The notes: generated by a model not told the origin, from the sequence alone. A stretch of 39,108 nt of DNA from Chara braunii (GCA_003427395.1 BFEA01000777.1:346022-385129), one strand, 5' to 3'; counted from the first letter of the stretch, positions 1 to 9,720 are shown. Numbers and translations are program-made.

Positions 1-176
1 AACGGAATTAACCAGACAAATCACTCCACCAACGAAGAACGACCATGCACCACCACCCATAGAATCAAGAAAGAGCTCTCAATCTGTCAATCCTTGCTAT
101 GTCTGGACCTGGTGAGTTTCCCCGTGTTGAGTCAAATTAAGCCGCANGCTCCACGCCTGGTGGTGCCCTTCCGTCG

Positions 177-220
<44 letters not shown>

Positions 221-283
221 GGTAAACTTTGATTTCTTACAAGGTGCTGGCAGAGTCATCCAATAGACATCCGCCAATCCCTA

Positions 284-322
<39 letters not shown>
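1..322 (-). rRNA. 18S small-subunit rRNA, internal fragment (probably a relic)
   Basis: Read on the minus strand, this is the part of nuclear 18S rRNA running from the conserved CAGATACCGTCCTAGTC block through the AAACTTAAAGGAAT block and the GGCTTAATTTGACTCAACAC block to the TCTGGTTAATTCCGTT block. It continues off the left edge. The 5' side stops abruptly at 322, where the expected continuation (GAT before CAGATACC) is replaced by unrelated DNA. One almost invariant position differs: the usual GGAATTGACGG reads GGAATCGACGG. There is an ambiguous base at 147. Both suggest a relic or a low-quality copy rather than an active rDNA unit. The identity is certain from sequence. The lineage is only suggested: the CAGGCGTGGAGCC variant occurs in plants and green relatives. 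Confidence 0.93.
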
Positions 323-487
323 GATAAGATTAAAGGATCCCGAATTGTTGATGTTCTGAAAATATATCTCTTGCATCAATGGTATTGTGGAAGCCAAAGG
401 GTTTTCGGCTCGTTTTACTTATTTTGAGAGATCCCCGAAACGTGTGTCTGACCACGCTGTGATCGAGATGGGAAGACACGACCCCTG

Positions 488-632
488 AGTGGCAACCTGA
501 CGATGCTCCTCGTTTATCCACTACATGGCAACCTGACGATGATGCAAAATTATTATCATTGGTGATTTCATAAATTGTTTTCGGCATATATTGGGATGCA
601 CATCGTTCATCCAATAAGTGGCAACCTGACGA
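488..632. repeat. Short repeated word TGGCAACCTGACGA, three copies
   Basis: The 14-mer TGGCAACCTGACGA occurs at about 489, 528 and 619, mostly next to CGTTCATCCA- or CGTTTATCCA-like words. Module copy 2 keeps all three (about 15232, 15268 and 15361). On the minus strand the words give a repeated SSGCH peptide in one frame, but nothing else suggests coding. Confidence 0.7.
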
Positions 633-1162
633 GGGGAGAATTTTGTCTATGAATTTTTTGGTATACATTGAAATGAACATCGTTCATCCACTCCAGGAGG
701 TCAGTCTGAGGCTTATGGTGGAAAATTGGCATCGTTGTGACGTAACTCCCAGCGTTGGCTGCTGACCAAGTATAACCAGGCAGCGGACCTTCTGGTTGTG
801 GCCAAGAGTTGAGACCTGAAGGGCGGCCGCCCTAGTGAGGGAATCAACTCAGGTGGTTACTAGAGGGGTCGAGAGTCAGGTCTAGAAGCTGGGTAAAACC
901 CAGGATAGGAGGATTTACCCGTTATTGCGTAACCAATACGGGAACCACTGTAAATATAACAACACACTGGGCTGCAGATCTGGCCTAATCAACCGGACTG
1001 TCGTGGGTTTAGACCGAGACCGCCGATTCCCTCGCATTAGACTTCGGGCGGGACGGTAATATGGTTTAGGTTAAGACCCGCGTCCAAAGGGGGCAAGTTC
1101 TATGACTCCTCGGACAACCAACGAGGATTTGGGAAGAAAGTCTAAAGATGTAGAAAAGATGA

Positions 1163-1552
1163 TTGTTGTTTCTCTTGGTAGTTTTCACCATTGTAGTACA
1201 GTTCCAGTATCCCCACCATTGGTTCATTGAGTTTGGTTTGGGGGTTTTCAGCATGTGGGAGATCCGGGTTAGAATCTCGGCGATGGTAAAATGTATCAAG
1301 GGAGACAATTCGAATCTTGAGTGCATTTCAATCCAGGGACTCGGATTTGGCTATCCACTTATCACATATGCGCCTTATTTGGGAAAGGAATTCACGTTCT
1401 CTTTCAAACAGGGAAGAGAAGTACATGTATTGTTTGTATTGTATCATTTGTCCAGTGGTGTTATCGATTTTGTCATATTTTTATCAGTTGATTTGATTTT
1501 GGGAAACGATGTAAAGGCGAACTGTATGAACGATTGTGATAAACGTCCTTAG
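1163..1552 (+). CDS. Hypothetical ORF fragment; C-terminal part conserved in both module copies
   Basis: I do not recognise this frame with confidence. It is 129 codons long. The part from about 1322 to the stop at 1550-1552 is matched in module copy 2 (16272-16502) with no frameshift and the same stop. Near the end is the string VDLILGND, preceded by alternating hydrophobic residues (VHVLFVLYHL). This resembles the C-terminal strand of retropepsin-like domains (hydrophobic-LGxD), but no upstream catalytic D-T/S-G is visible. Most differences between the copies change an amino acid, so purifying selection is not evident. It may be a relic of a retroelement protease or a chance frame. The ATG at 1163 is only the first in frame. 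Confidence 0.3.
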   Translation: MLFLLVVFTIVVQFQYPHHWFIEFGLGVFSMWEIRVRISAMVKCIKGDNSNLECISIQGLGFGYPLITYAPYLGKEFTFSFKQGREVHVLFVLYHLSSGVIDFVIFLSVDLILGNDVKANCMNDCDKRP

Positions 1553-1594
1553 CGACGGGGACGTCGCTTAATAGGGTCTGGGAATATTGTCGGA

Positions 1595-1620
1595 CCAAAT
1601 ACCCTTACAAGGGTATTTGG
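1595..1620. repeat. Near-perfect palindrome (12-bp arms)
   Basis: The arms CCAAATACCCTT and AAGGGTATTTGG are perfect reverse complements separated by 2 nt. Copy 2 (16545-16570) keeps 10 bp of the stem after one change in the centre. Confidence 0.8.
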
Positions 1621-2182
1621 CCATGCTTTTGCAATCGACACAGCGACAACGTCGGCTGCCATGACGAGGCCGGTCTGGGATGGAAAGGGTGTGCGCTTTG
1701 GCGTGACACTCGAAACGAATTCCTCGGCCATTGAGGCCGGGACGAATCGTTGAGAAAATTTCGAGAGTATGCGCGGCGTTGTTAAGACACGCGCTGAGAT
1801 GGTTAGGATCAATAGCTATGCCCTCCGACCGAAAAAGTTCGAGGGGTTGATTGGGTCAGTGTCGTGTCGGGTAGATCTACGACGCACACTGAGACTTAGC
1901 GTGGTACCTACCTACCTACCGGTACTGGGCGTCTAAAAATGTCAGCTTTTGTCTTTCTCTACTCGGTCTTCGAGTCGGGTACTCGTCATATCTACCTCTA
2001 CATGCTCTGCTTGGTGAGGTACCGACTTACCTACCACTTGAGTGTTTTTTCCCTGCTGCTCTGAGAGTCACGGTCCTACCCCTGCGACTTAGGTGTTTTT
2101 TTTTGCTACGACCCTCAAAGTCACAGCGATAGGTAAGTACCAGTTGTGCGAGATTGCTCAAACAAACAGGTGCCCCTGCGGG

Positions 2183-2350
2183 ACATGCACAGACCTGCGG
2201 GACATGCACAGACCTGCGGGACGTGCGCAAACCTGCGGGACATGCACAGACCTGCGGAACATGCACAGACCTGCAGGACATGCACAAACCTGCGGGACAT
2301 ACACAGACCTGAGGGACATGCACAGACCTGTGGGACGAACACGGACCTGC
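2183..2350. repeat. 19-bp minisatellite in module copy 1
   Basis: About nine head-to-tail copies of a 19-bp unit with consensus GACATGCACAGACCTGCGG. Frames through it give Cys-rich repetitive peptides on both strands, which is expected from the repeat and is not evidence of a gene. Confidence 0.88.
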
Positions 2351-2504
2351 ATGACACTCGCACACTCTGGCCGACAAACACTCAGACAGGCATGCAGGCC
2401 GGTAGGTGTGCACACGTGCAGACTCAGAAAACGGGCTCAGGCCACTAGGCAGGCTGAGCCCCACTCCTATACAAATGTAAGAGCTGCTATTCTTCTACTC
2501 AAAG

Positions 2505-2592
2505 TAGGAGCTAGCTCAGTAGGTTTAGGGGCAGACTGTCAAGCTTGAGGTGTGGGGATCGAATCTGCCCCAACCCCGAGTTAACTCCTTTT
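2505..2592 (+). ncRNA. tRNA-like / SINE-like sequence with Pol III A and B boxes
   Basis: TAGCTCAGTAGG at 2512-2523 is a perfect match to the tRNA A box. GGATCGAATCT at 2556-2566 closely matches the B box, 32 nt further on, which is tRNA-like spacing. A run of five T follows at about 2588-2592 inside a CTCC/GGAG hairpin. The acceptor stem and T-stem do not pair properly, so this is not a functional tRNA. It is either the head of a tRNA-derived SINE or a decayed tRNA. Downstream at about 2632-2651 the minus strand carries a second B-box-like T-arm (GGGTTCAAGCCCC). Copy 2 of the module keeps the A box as a variant (17443-17454) and loses one B-box base. Confidence 0.45.
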
Positions 2593-2999
2593 TACGAGGA
2601 GCTTTACTTTCATTTTCACCCGCGGACGAACGGCCGGGGCTTGAACCCGCGACCTTAGTGTTAGAATTAGTTAGAGTTAGTTGGTTAGTTAGCACCGAGT
2701 AGAGGCTCGACAGTTGGCATTTTATGGTAATTAGTAGTTAGATTTTTAGATTTTGTTAATTTTTTTTTAAAATTCTTATGTATTTATTTTCATTGTTGAC
2801 TTGCTTTTCTTTTCTTTTGCTTTTTCGCGTGAACAAATCGCTTACCTTAGTGTATTTGCCCCGAATATTGGGCAAATTCGTTTCTCGGGAACAATTTTCA
2901 TCCCGCCGCGATTTCGTCTATCAGCGATGCAGTTAGCGTCTATCAGCGATGCAGTTAGAATTACTGTTGTGGAAGAGAATTCGCCGCAAGCAGGAGGCA

Positions 3000-3458
3000 A
3001 CCGGCGAACGTGCAGAAAGCAACGGAGGGAACGCGAGGGAAAGGAGGAGAAGAGAAGAAAGAAGAAGTAGAAGGAAGAAGAAGGAAAGGGGGGAGAAGAA
3101 GAAGAAGGCGGGGAAGAAGAAGAGGAGAAGGGGTTGAGGGCGACGTACCTGGCCATGTAATGAATGATGGCAACGTCCTGGGCAAAACAGCGAGCGGAGG
3201 TAGTGCACGCCAGCAGCGAAGATGGTGCGCGGGGAGTAGAGGAGATAGCGCGGGGAGCAGAGGAGATAGCGTGGGGAGCAGAGGAAAAGCACGCGGGGGC
3301 AGAGGCGAAGTGCGCAAAGCAAATAAGATAATTGCGCAAAAGAAAGGAGGGCGCAGAGAGGAGCGGGAGAAGCGCTTCAGAGAAAAGCAGGAAGGAGGAG
3401 TTTGCGCGGGGGAACAGTGGAGATGACTGCGCTCAAAAGAGGTGGAACGCATGGGAGA

Positions 3459-3501
<43 letters not shown>

Positions 3502-3560
3502 GAGAGAAGGAAAGAGGAAAAGAAGAAAGAGGAGGAAGAAGAGAAGAAGGGAGAGGGACA
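3000..3560. repeat. Purine-rich low-complexity tract with a 21-bp repeat
   Basis: A GGA/GAA-rich strand with a 21-bp repeat (GGGGAGCAGAGGAGATAGCG plus one base) in about three copies near 3229-3290, and a (GAA)n run at about 3465-3492. Frames here encode only Arg/Lys/Glu-rich or Ser/Phe-rich simple sequence. A minus-strand frame near 3140-3200 ends at a donor-like CCAG|GTACGT, and the same layout is present in copy 2. I do not claim a gene. Confidence 0.75.
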
Positions 3561-4002
3561 CTCACCGAGCCATTCGTACACTGCCTACCTTATGCGAGGG
3601 CAGATGGCGTTATGAGGGAGGCTCCCGTGTTGCGGGGAGCATAGTGCTGACGACGCTAACGACGACGACGACGCTGGCGACGACAGCGGAGCGAGGGAGT
3701 GAGAACAGGTAGGCCTCCGATCGCGCGGCCCACTCCCCGGTACTCCTATCCGTAGGCTGATCAAAATCGAATGAATCTTTCACTGGAACGTGGAAGTATA
3801 CATTGGCACACGTGTTTGCTTGGCTATGTGCACGTGTCTGTGTTTGTGTGTGTGTGATGGTGTGAGTGAGTGAGTGTATGTGTGTGTGAGAAGGGGAGAG
3901 ACAAAACTCAGCTCGGCAGGAGTTGCAACGACCGCCGACCCCGATTACAACACACCCTCACTTCGATTGTATCGAAGTGCAAAGATGGCGTATATACATT
4001 CA

Positions 4003-4041
4003 TTATTATTATGTTGATTATATTATTATTATTACTATTTA

Positions 4042-4077
<36 letters not shown>
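4003..4077. repeat. (ATT)n microsatellite, module copy 1
   Basis: Interrupted TTA/ATT trinucleotide array of about 75 bp. The module copy 2 version (18939-18981) is about half as long. Confidence 0.92.
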
Positions 4078-4079
<2 letters not shown>

Positions 4080-4404
4080 CACCTTAGCCATAATGTACGT
4101 TTGTGAAAATGAAGCGGAGCAAAAGAGGGAGCCTTGGTGAAGGCTTGCGGTGGCGCTGGCGCTGAGATCGTCACCGCCGTGTTTATAACTCTGGTATTAT
4201 CATGTTCCCCATCTCGTTGCTATGGTTGTCATCTCCGTTCTCGATCCTCACAGTCCCTCAGTTCCTTTCTCTCTTGCTTGTAACCCTCTCTTTCCATCCC
4301 GATTTCTGCTCTTTGCCATTTTCTTTTCATTTTTTTAACGAGCCAAACGCTCTATATTGGTCAGGTGCATCACCAAGTGAGACGGATCAGCCTCAACACT
4401 ACAA

Positions 4405-4462
4405 CACACACACACGGGTTGTGTACAGTGACCATTACAACACACACACACACACACACACA
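4405..4462. repeat. (CA)n microsatellite
   Basis: Two CA runs separated by a short spacer. CT-rich simple sequence follows at about 4618-4660. Confidence 0.85.
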
Positions 4463-4703
4463 TACAACAGTAATGAAAGTCGAGGAGACAACGCTACACC
4501 CGTCTCCGCCGGAAGAACGCACTCACGACAGGGAGCCGTCACAGACTGCTCTACGCCCATGCACATCAATGCGACCCCTGTCCCGCCGATGTCACTCTGC
4601 ACCCAGTGAATCGCCACAGTCTCTCCCTCTTTCTCTCCCTCTCTCACTCTCTTCCTCTCACATGTGTCAGGTACTAACCTCTGATGGTGGCGCCTTGATG
4701 CAG

Positions 4704-4740
4704 GTACCTCGAAGACGAGGCTGGAGCTATGGTACCACAG
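4704..4740 (+). other. Candidate 37-nt micro-exon with canonical splice signals
   Basis: The segment lies between GATGCAG (acceptor, ending at 4703) and a perfect donor CAG|GTAAGT (intron from 4741). A perfect branch-point word TACTAAC sits at 4672-4678, placing its A 26 nt before the acceptor AG, and a long CT tract lies just upstream. One frame is open (YLEDEAGAMVPQ, phase 1). I do not recognise the peptide and cannot see neighbouring exons. The signals are inference from consensus only. The host gene, if any, would have long introns. Confidence 0.3.
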
Positions 4741-5161
4741 GTAAGTCTCTCTCTGGCCTCCCCCACATCTCTCTCTCTCTCTCCAACGCTACTCTAAGCT
4801 CCTATAGCACTGTTGCATATCGTAATGGTGCAAACCAGAACAAGGATCGACTTCTCTCACGTAGTACAAAATAGCGCAGCGGAATCCTAGAATACCAATG
4901 ATCAACCCAATCAATGTTGCAATGCAGACCAAACATACATCATCATCATCACAAGGTGTGAAGGGGCCTGGCGCTCACAGAGGAAGAAAGCACCAGCCCC
5001 CAAACATCCACAGACGAAGAGGAGGGGGATCAGATGAAGAAGAGGGGGGAGGATGGGAATGTCGTCAACACCAAGTCTTCGGTACAGGTCCCAGATGAGC
5101 CCTCGTCCAATGTCTCAGTCCCAATGTCGAGTCTGAATCCATATGCCGTCAAGTCCCGAAG

Positions 5162-5167
<6 letters not shown>

Positions 5168-5216
<49 letters not shown>

Positions 5217-5224
5217 TCTCTCTC
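5168..5224. repeat. Compound (CT)n(CA)n(CT)n microsatellite
   Basis: A CT run of about 26 nt is followed by a CA run of about 20 nt and a second short CT run. Confidence 0.92.
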
Positions 5225-5333
5225 ATTGCAAATGCACCATCACATCTGCTATACACCACAGTGCAATGAGGCATGACTGTGCCCGACTGCTTCGTCGAAC
5301 TATTATTATTACAGATACATTATCTTATTAGTA

Positions 5334-5335
<2 letters not shown>

Positions 5336-5375
<40 letters not shown>
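5336..5375. repeat. (ATT)n microsatellite
   Basis: An almost perfect ATT array of about 40 bp between AT-rich flanks. Confidence 0.92.
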
Positions 5376-5519
5376 GATTCTTGTGATAATTTGATAAACC
5401 CAGACAGAAAGTTACTCGTTAGATGCCGTAGTACAGGTTACTCAGATCTGTACAGTATCTTCAGTAACTGTAAAAGTGATATCTGATACAACGTCTCGTA
5501 ACCAGTAGACGAAGAAGGC

Positions 5520-6130
5520 AGTGTAGAACAGTGGCATGGGCCACAACAGCGTACAAACATCATGGCCAATGCCACGTCGACAGTAGAGACGGGCGGCAGC
5601 GCCACATCGGCAGGGATGAGTGGCCTGTGCCACATCAGCATACAGACAACATGGCCAATCCCGCGTCAGCAGCAGACAGGCGGCAGTGCCAGAACAACAG
5701 TGTAGACCAGTTGCAGGTCATATCAGCAGTTTGAACGAGTGTCCTGCGCCGCATAAAAATCTAGACAGCGTGGCCAATGCCGCATCAGCAGCAGACAGGC
5801 GGCAGCACCACATCAGCACGGCGGACAGATGGCTTGTGCCGCAGCAGCAATGCAGACAAGTGACCTGCGCCACATCAGCAAGGTCGACAGATGACCTGCG
5901 CCACATCAGCATTGCAGACTGATGGTCGGGGCCACAACAGCAATACAGACAAATGACATGCGCCACATCAACAAATGTTGACAGGTAGCCTATGCCACGT
6001 CAGCAGCGGTATGCACAGGTAGCCTGCGCCACATCAGCACTGCAGACAGGTGGCCTGCGCCACACCAGCACTACAGGCAGGTGGCATGCACCACATCAAC
6101 GATGTAGATCAGTGGCAGCTCCACGCTAGC
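5520..6130. repeat. Degenerate minisatellite with GCCACATCAGCA core
   Basis: About 16 diverged units spaced roughly 30-36 bp apart, each with a core near GCCACATCAGCA followed by GCAGACAG- and GTGGCCTG-like words. Spacing is irregular, so frames drift and no protein is suggested. Confidence 0.75.
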
Positions 6131-6344
6131 AATGCCTGGCGCACATAACAGACAGCGCCAGCATGCTGCCACAGTCCTGCGCCGTCCGCAGTACCAGCGC
6201 ACAGCCAACGTCAAGCCGGCGTCCAGGCAGCATAGCAAGACTGGTCTCGGGTCCCCTATCCACAGTCATAAAAATTGACTCGGAACCGGGGACCTAGACT
6301 GTGTATAGCTGCGGACTCTCGCTTGGTCCTGATGTTCTCTGAGT

Positions 6345-6910
6345 ACCTACACACAGACAAAGACTGACAAACACAGATAGACTGACAGAGGCAAACAGAC
6401 AAACAGACGGACAAACAGACAATCCAGACAAACAGACTAAGACACAGACACAATGTGACCCACATACAGACAATGTGACACACGCCCGGACAATGTGGCT
6501 CGCACATGCAACAGCATACACAGATACTGTGACACACACAGTCACAGGCACGCAATACACAGATACACGGTGGAACACGCACAAACATTGTGGCACAGAC
6601 TATGACATACACTGTGACACAAACAAAAGACATACAAAGTCACGCTGCACAGTGATACATGCACAGTGACACATACACGGACACTGTGACATACATAGTG
6701 ACGCAATACAGAAGTGACACAATGACTCACAGGCACACATTGGGCAGCGACCCGCAGATATTGTGACACACACAGTCACAGTCATACAGATACATGGTGA
6801 AACAGTCACACAGTGACACATACACAGTGACATAGATACACAGGGCCACACAGAGAGAGACAGTGGCATACACAGTGAAAGAGAGACAGAGAAAGGGAGA
6901 TAGAGGGAAA
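6345..6910. repeat. CA-rich degenerate repeat (CACAGTGACAC core)
   Basis: Variants of ACAGACAAACAGAC (6345-6460) and of CACAGTGACACATACA (6460-6870), then a GAGA-rich stretch. Frames on the minus strand give Cys/Val-rich repetitive peptides typical of simple sequence. Confidence 0.75.
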
Positions 6911-6928
6911 CAGGAGAGAGATACTCAC

Positions 6929-7106
6929 CTGGTGTATGTGAGAGGTCGGTTATGGTATTGACGTAATGTACATTGATTTCCCAAGAGTAAGTGAGCGTGC
7001 GGCGTGGATGCGGTGGCGGTAGGATAGGCGTATAGTGTAGGTTGGGCGCCAGACAAAGAAGGGCGGCATTGGATACTGCGTTGGTGTGGCCTGAGGGCTT
7101 GAACAT
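6929..7106 (-). other. Candidate coding exon (minus strand) ending at a canonical donor
   Basis: A frame opens with an ATG at 7106 and runs 59 codons to CAG|GTGAGT, with the intron starting at 6928. The translated part (start MFKPSGHTNAV, later TYSWEINVHYVNTITDL) has mixed composition, unlike the simple-sequence frames around it. Beyond the donor the sequence becomes GAGA/CA simple repeat, as expected for an intron. An in-frame stop lies five codons before the ATG. I do not recognise the family. It could be a first exon or a chance frame. Confidence 0.28.
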
Positions 7107-7257
7107 AGGCTCACGGGTTCATTGTATTGCCCCTATTTTGGATGGAACCTTTGTACATTTCCGCTCTCTACTAGTTACATGACTGTTTGGACTTCTGCAT
7201 GATTAATTGCAACTTAGTCCTCTGTGTACCGCGCTTACTCATATTACTAACATTTAT

Positions 7258-7268
7258 TCTTCTTCTTC

Positions 7269-7309
<41 letters not shown>

Positions 7310-7369
7310 TTATTATTATTTTATTATTATTATTACTATTTATTATTATTATTATTATTATTATTTGTT
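7258..7369. repeat. (ATT)n microsatellite, longest in the window
   Basis: Interrupted TTA/ATT arrays over about 110 bp. Frames across it are poly-Ile or poly-Tyr and are artefacts. Confidence 0.93.
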
Positions 7370-7801
7370 TTTACTTCATTACCTACACCATTGTTCTGAT
7401 TTGATTGCCAACGCAATCAGACATGTGCATGTGAACCACGTTCCTAGTTAGAGTCGTAATCACCTTCGTGCACACTGACCTAGAGCAAGTATAAGTGCAC
7501 ACAAGGTCATCTAGACGGGAGGCTAGAAAGGATGGAATAAAAATGTAGAAAGAAGAAAAGAAGGAAGAAAACAGGAAAGAGAATGAGAAAGAAAACAAAG
7601 ACATGAAATAAGAAAACAAGAGAAGTCATTTCTCATTCTCATCCTGTACTCCTTTGTTTTTTCTCACCCTCTGGTGCTTTATAGATTGATTGATGTATGG
7701 ATGTAGGACGTGTGGCAGAATAAGGCTCCAGGGTGAGGAACATCCTATTACTCGTCTCTACGTGTGTACATATCGTAGATAGTTAGGTTGACAGACGGAA
7801 G

Positions 7802-8153
7802 ATGGGGTACTCCTGTGCGGGTCATCCCATGGTCTGTCTAAAGTCTAAACCAGTTAGACTAAAATCAGTGGTAGGATACCCATGTCTGAGTTATCCTACT
7901 GCTTGAGTAAGTATGAGGTGAAGGCTTCTGTCGGAGTCTTCTAACTTCTTACTTACAGTTGATCGGACTATATTATAGTCCACCGGTAGAATTGAAGTTC
8001 ACATCACTGAACTTCGTGTAGGGCGATAGTGAGGGAGGTGTTGAGATTTTGTGACATGTGTGTATTTGCAGGTCATTTTAATCAAGGAGACTCGTTATTA
8101 GTCTATACAAGTCTACATGCTGTTGCCTTATGGTAACAGGTTGGTTTACCAAC
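7802..8153. repeat. Cluster of seven short hairpins
   Basis: Seven separate inverted repeats lie in about 350 bp: 7802-7830 (ATGGG/CCCAT), 7871-7899 (GTAGGATA/TATCCTAC), 7920-7941 (GAAGGCT/AGTCTTC, one G-T pair), 7965-7981 (GGACTAT/ATAGTCC), 7994-8015 (GAAGTTCA/TGAACTTC), 8121-8138 (TGTTGCC/GGTAACA, one G-T pair) and 8140-8153 (GTTGGT/ACCAAC). Loops are 2-16 nt. No ORF of note lies here. Confidence 0.8.
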
Positions 8154-8550
8154 TCAACCTTCACTCACCCTCTACACCCACACTTTGCATCTACCTTTGT
8201 AATAAATGACATTTCTGATTTTCGGCTCAGCGTCTGAAGGGTCTAAGTTTGATCAAAGAGGTCCTTGAATAACTGAGTCGAAAAGGGAATATCTGGCAGA
8301 GGGATTTGGAAGCACAAGTGTAATGTGTGTGGAAGTGAATGAATGGTTGACTCTGTTAGGATTGCGAAATGCTTTTGTTTTGTCTGCAGGTCAGTAAGAC
8401 GACCAACCAAGTGTTATTCACTCAACTCGCATTGCTTATGCTTACTAGAGCCTCGACTCAGACATTTCGTCGACTAGTAACCTTTTTACTATTGGTTTGG
8501 ATTTCCGACTTTTACTCCTTTGATGTTGAATAGATTAGGACAATTGGCAA

Positions 8551-8680
8551 AGGCGAAAGAGCCTTATTCATATCCTGTTTCTTTGAAAGGCCATGAGCCT
8601 ATCTTTTACTTTTGATGCATATTTGACAAGCCATGAGCCTATTTTTATCTATGATGTTTGCTGAAAGGCCAAGAGCCTAT
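8551..8680. repeat. Three to four AGGC...GCCT mini-hairpins
   Basis: AGGC(GAAAGA)GCCT is followed by repeats of AAGGCCATGAGCCTAT-type sequence at about 8588, 8630 and 8665. The 4-bp stem is kept in most copies while the loop differs (CATGA, CAAGA). Confidence 0.6.
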
Positions 8681-9299
8681 TTATTGTTTCTCTTTCAAAG
8701 TCAAAACTTCGTTCATTCGGACGTTTGCCTCTGTTTGTGTAAAAATGTAAAAGACATATCCTTGCCTTTTTAGTCTCAGCCTTTGAACTATATTTGTTAT
8801 GAATATATTTATTTTCAAAGGACTTGTATAATATATATATAATTTACGGGATAAGTTCAGATAGAGTAGGACGCGGTATGCGCGAAAGATCGTCAATCGA
8901 GTCGACATGAATTGTAAGTCGATCCGGGAAAGCAGCATACCGATGCCCGACACGTAAACGGGTCAGTCTTAGGCGTTCAACCGCGCATATACCTATGCTA
9001 CGGCGATCGAGAAAACGCCATTGGTCGACCTACCTCTGCAAAGGCATGTAAAAGCCTTCGCACGTGGGCCGATAGCTCAGCAGGGATACGCTTACCAGAG
9101 GGTGGTGACAGCCCCTCGGGTAGAGGAGAGTTGTACCTCGCGACGTACCGAGCTGTCGCAGGGCGTCGTGAGAGGTGTAGCACGCGCGCACGGTCGGAGT
9201 GGTGACTAGTTGTTCTTTCAAGAATAAATCCTGCGTGACACGATCGTGAGGTTCAACGCTCATCAGCAGGGCGAGGGACCGCCGCGCGTGACAGGTGGC

Positions 9300-9720
9300 A
9301 CCGTTGCCGGGGACCTTCGGTTGCCTGCCGGGGTCCTATGCGAACGGACCTGGGTTTGGTAAATTGAAGTTTTCACTAGACGACAACCTTTAATTTAAAT
9401 GTCAGCATGATTATCGGCAACGGGTTAACCCGTTGCAGGGGATCTCGCTTTCCAGCCGAGGTCCTCAGTGAACGAACTCGGGTATGGTAAGACGATGATC
9501 ACGGCAAAACGACAACCTTTAGACAAGCTAATATATCTTGTGACATGTGAGTTGAATTACCGTTGGCTAGATGTTAAGGATGTAGTATGCAGGAGTGTGA
9601 AGTCACACCAACAATGCGAACGTATATCGCATTATCCGGGACTTCAACTGTCCGCGAACGTCCTTAAAGAACGGACTAGGTATAGGATAGTTAGGAGTCT
9701 ATGTCAAAGATGCAACTAGT
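9300..9720. repeat. Three diverged repeats, each with a hairpin and GAACGGACT-like tail
   Basis: Three units begin at about 9309, 9437 and 9637. Each has a GGAC/GTCC-type stem, then a GAACGGACCTGGGTTTGG-like tail and, in the first two, an ACGACAACCTTTA word. Between units 1 and 2 lies a perfect 20-bp palindrome at 9417-9436 (arms GCAACGGGTT/AACCCGTTGC). No protein-coding evidence. Confidence 0.6.

Larger units (their letters stand above)
318..4374. repeat. Long duplicated module, copy 1
   Basis: This segment of about 4 kb is repeated in the same orientation at 15026-19277. Similarity is visible throughout, including unique stretches, tandem repeats and microsatellites, with small indels and copy-number differences. 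The left limit is a 5-bp overlap (TCTGA) shared with the 18S fragment. The right limit is the last base shared with copy 2 (TGCATCACC). I find no long ORF, no target-site duplication and no terminal repeats, so it is unclear whether this is a mobile element or a segmental duplication. Confidence 0.9.

Noticed and set aside
300-330. Group I intron 3' end joining 18S at the CAGATACC site
   Set aside because: The break is at a position where rDNA introns are known, but the base before CAGATACC is not the required terminal G, and I see no P/Q/R/S core in the adjacent module.
2027-2464. Cys-rich repeat proteins on both strands over 2.0-2.5 kb and 17.0-17.4 kb
   Set aside because: They are translations of a 19-bp minisatellite; open frames exist on both strands for that reason.
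2842-3712. Ser/Phe-rich and Arg/Lys-rich long frames
   Set aside because: Purine-tract simple sequence read in several frames; no domain, and copy 2 differs by repeat number.
9069-9140. tRNA gene starting GGGCCGATAGCTCAGCAGG
   Set aside because: An A-box-like word is present, but no B box lies within tRNA distance and no acceptor stem pairs.
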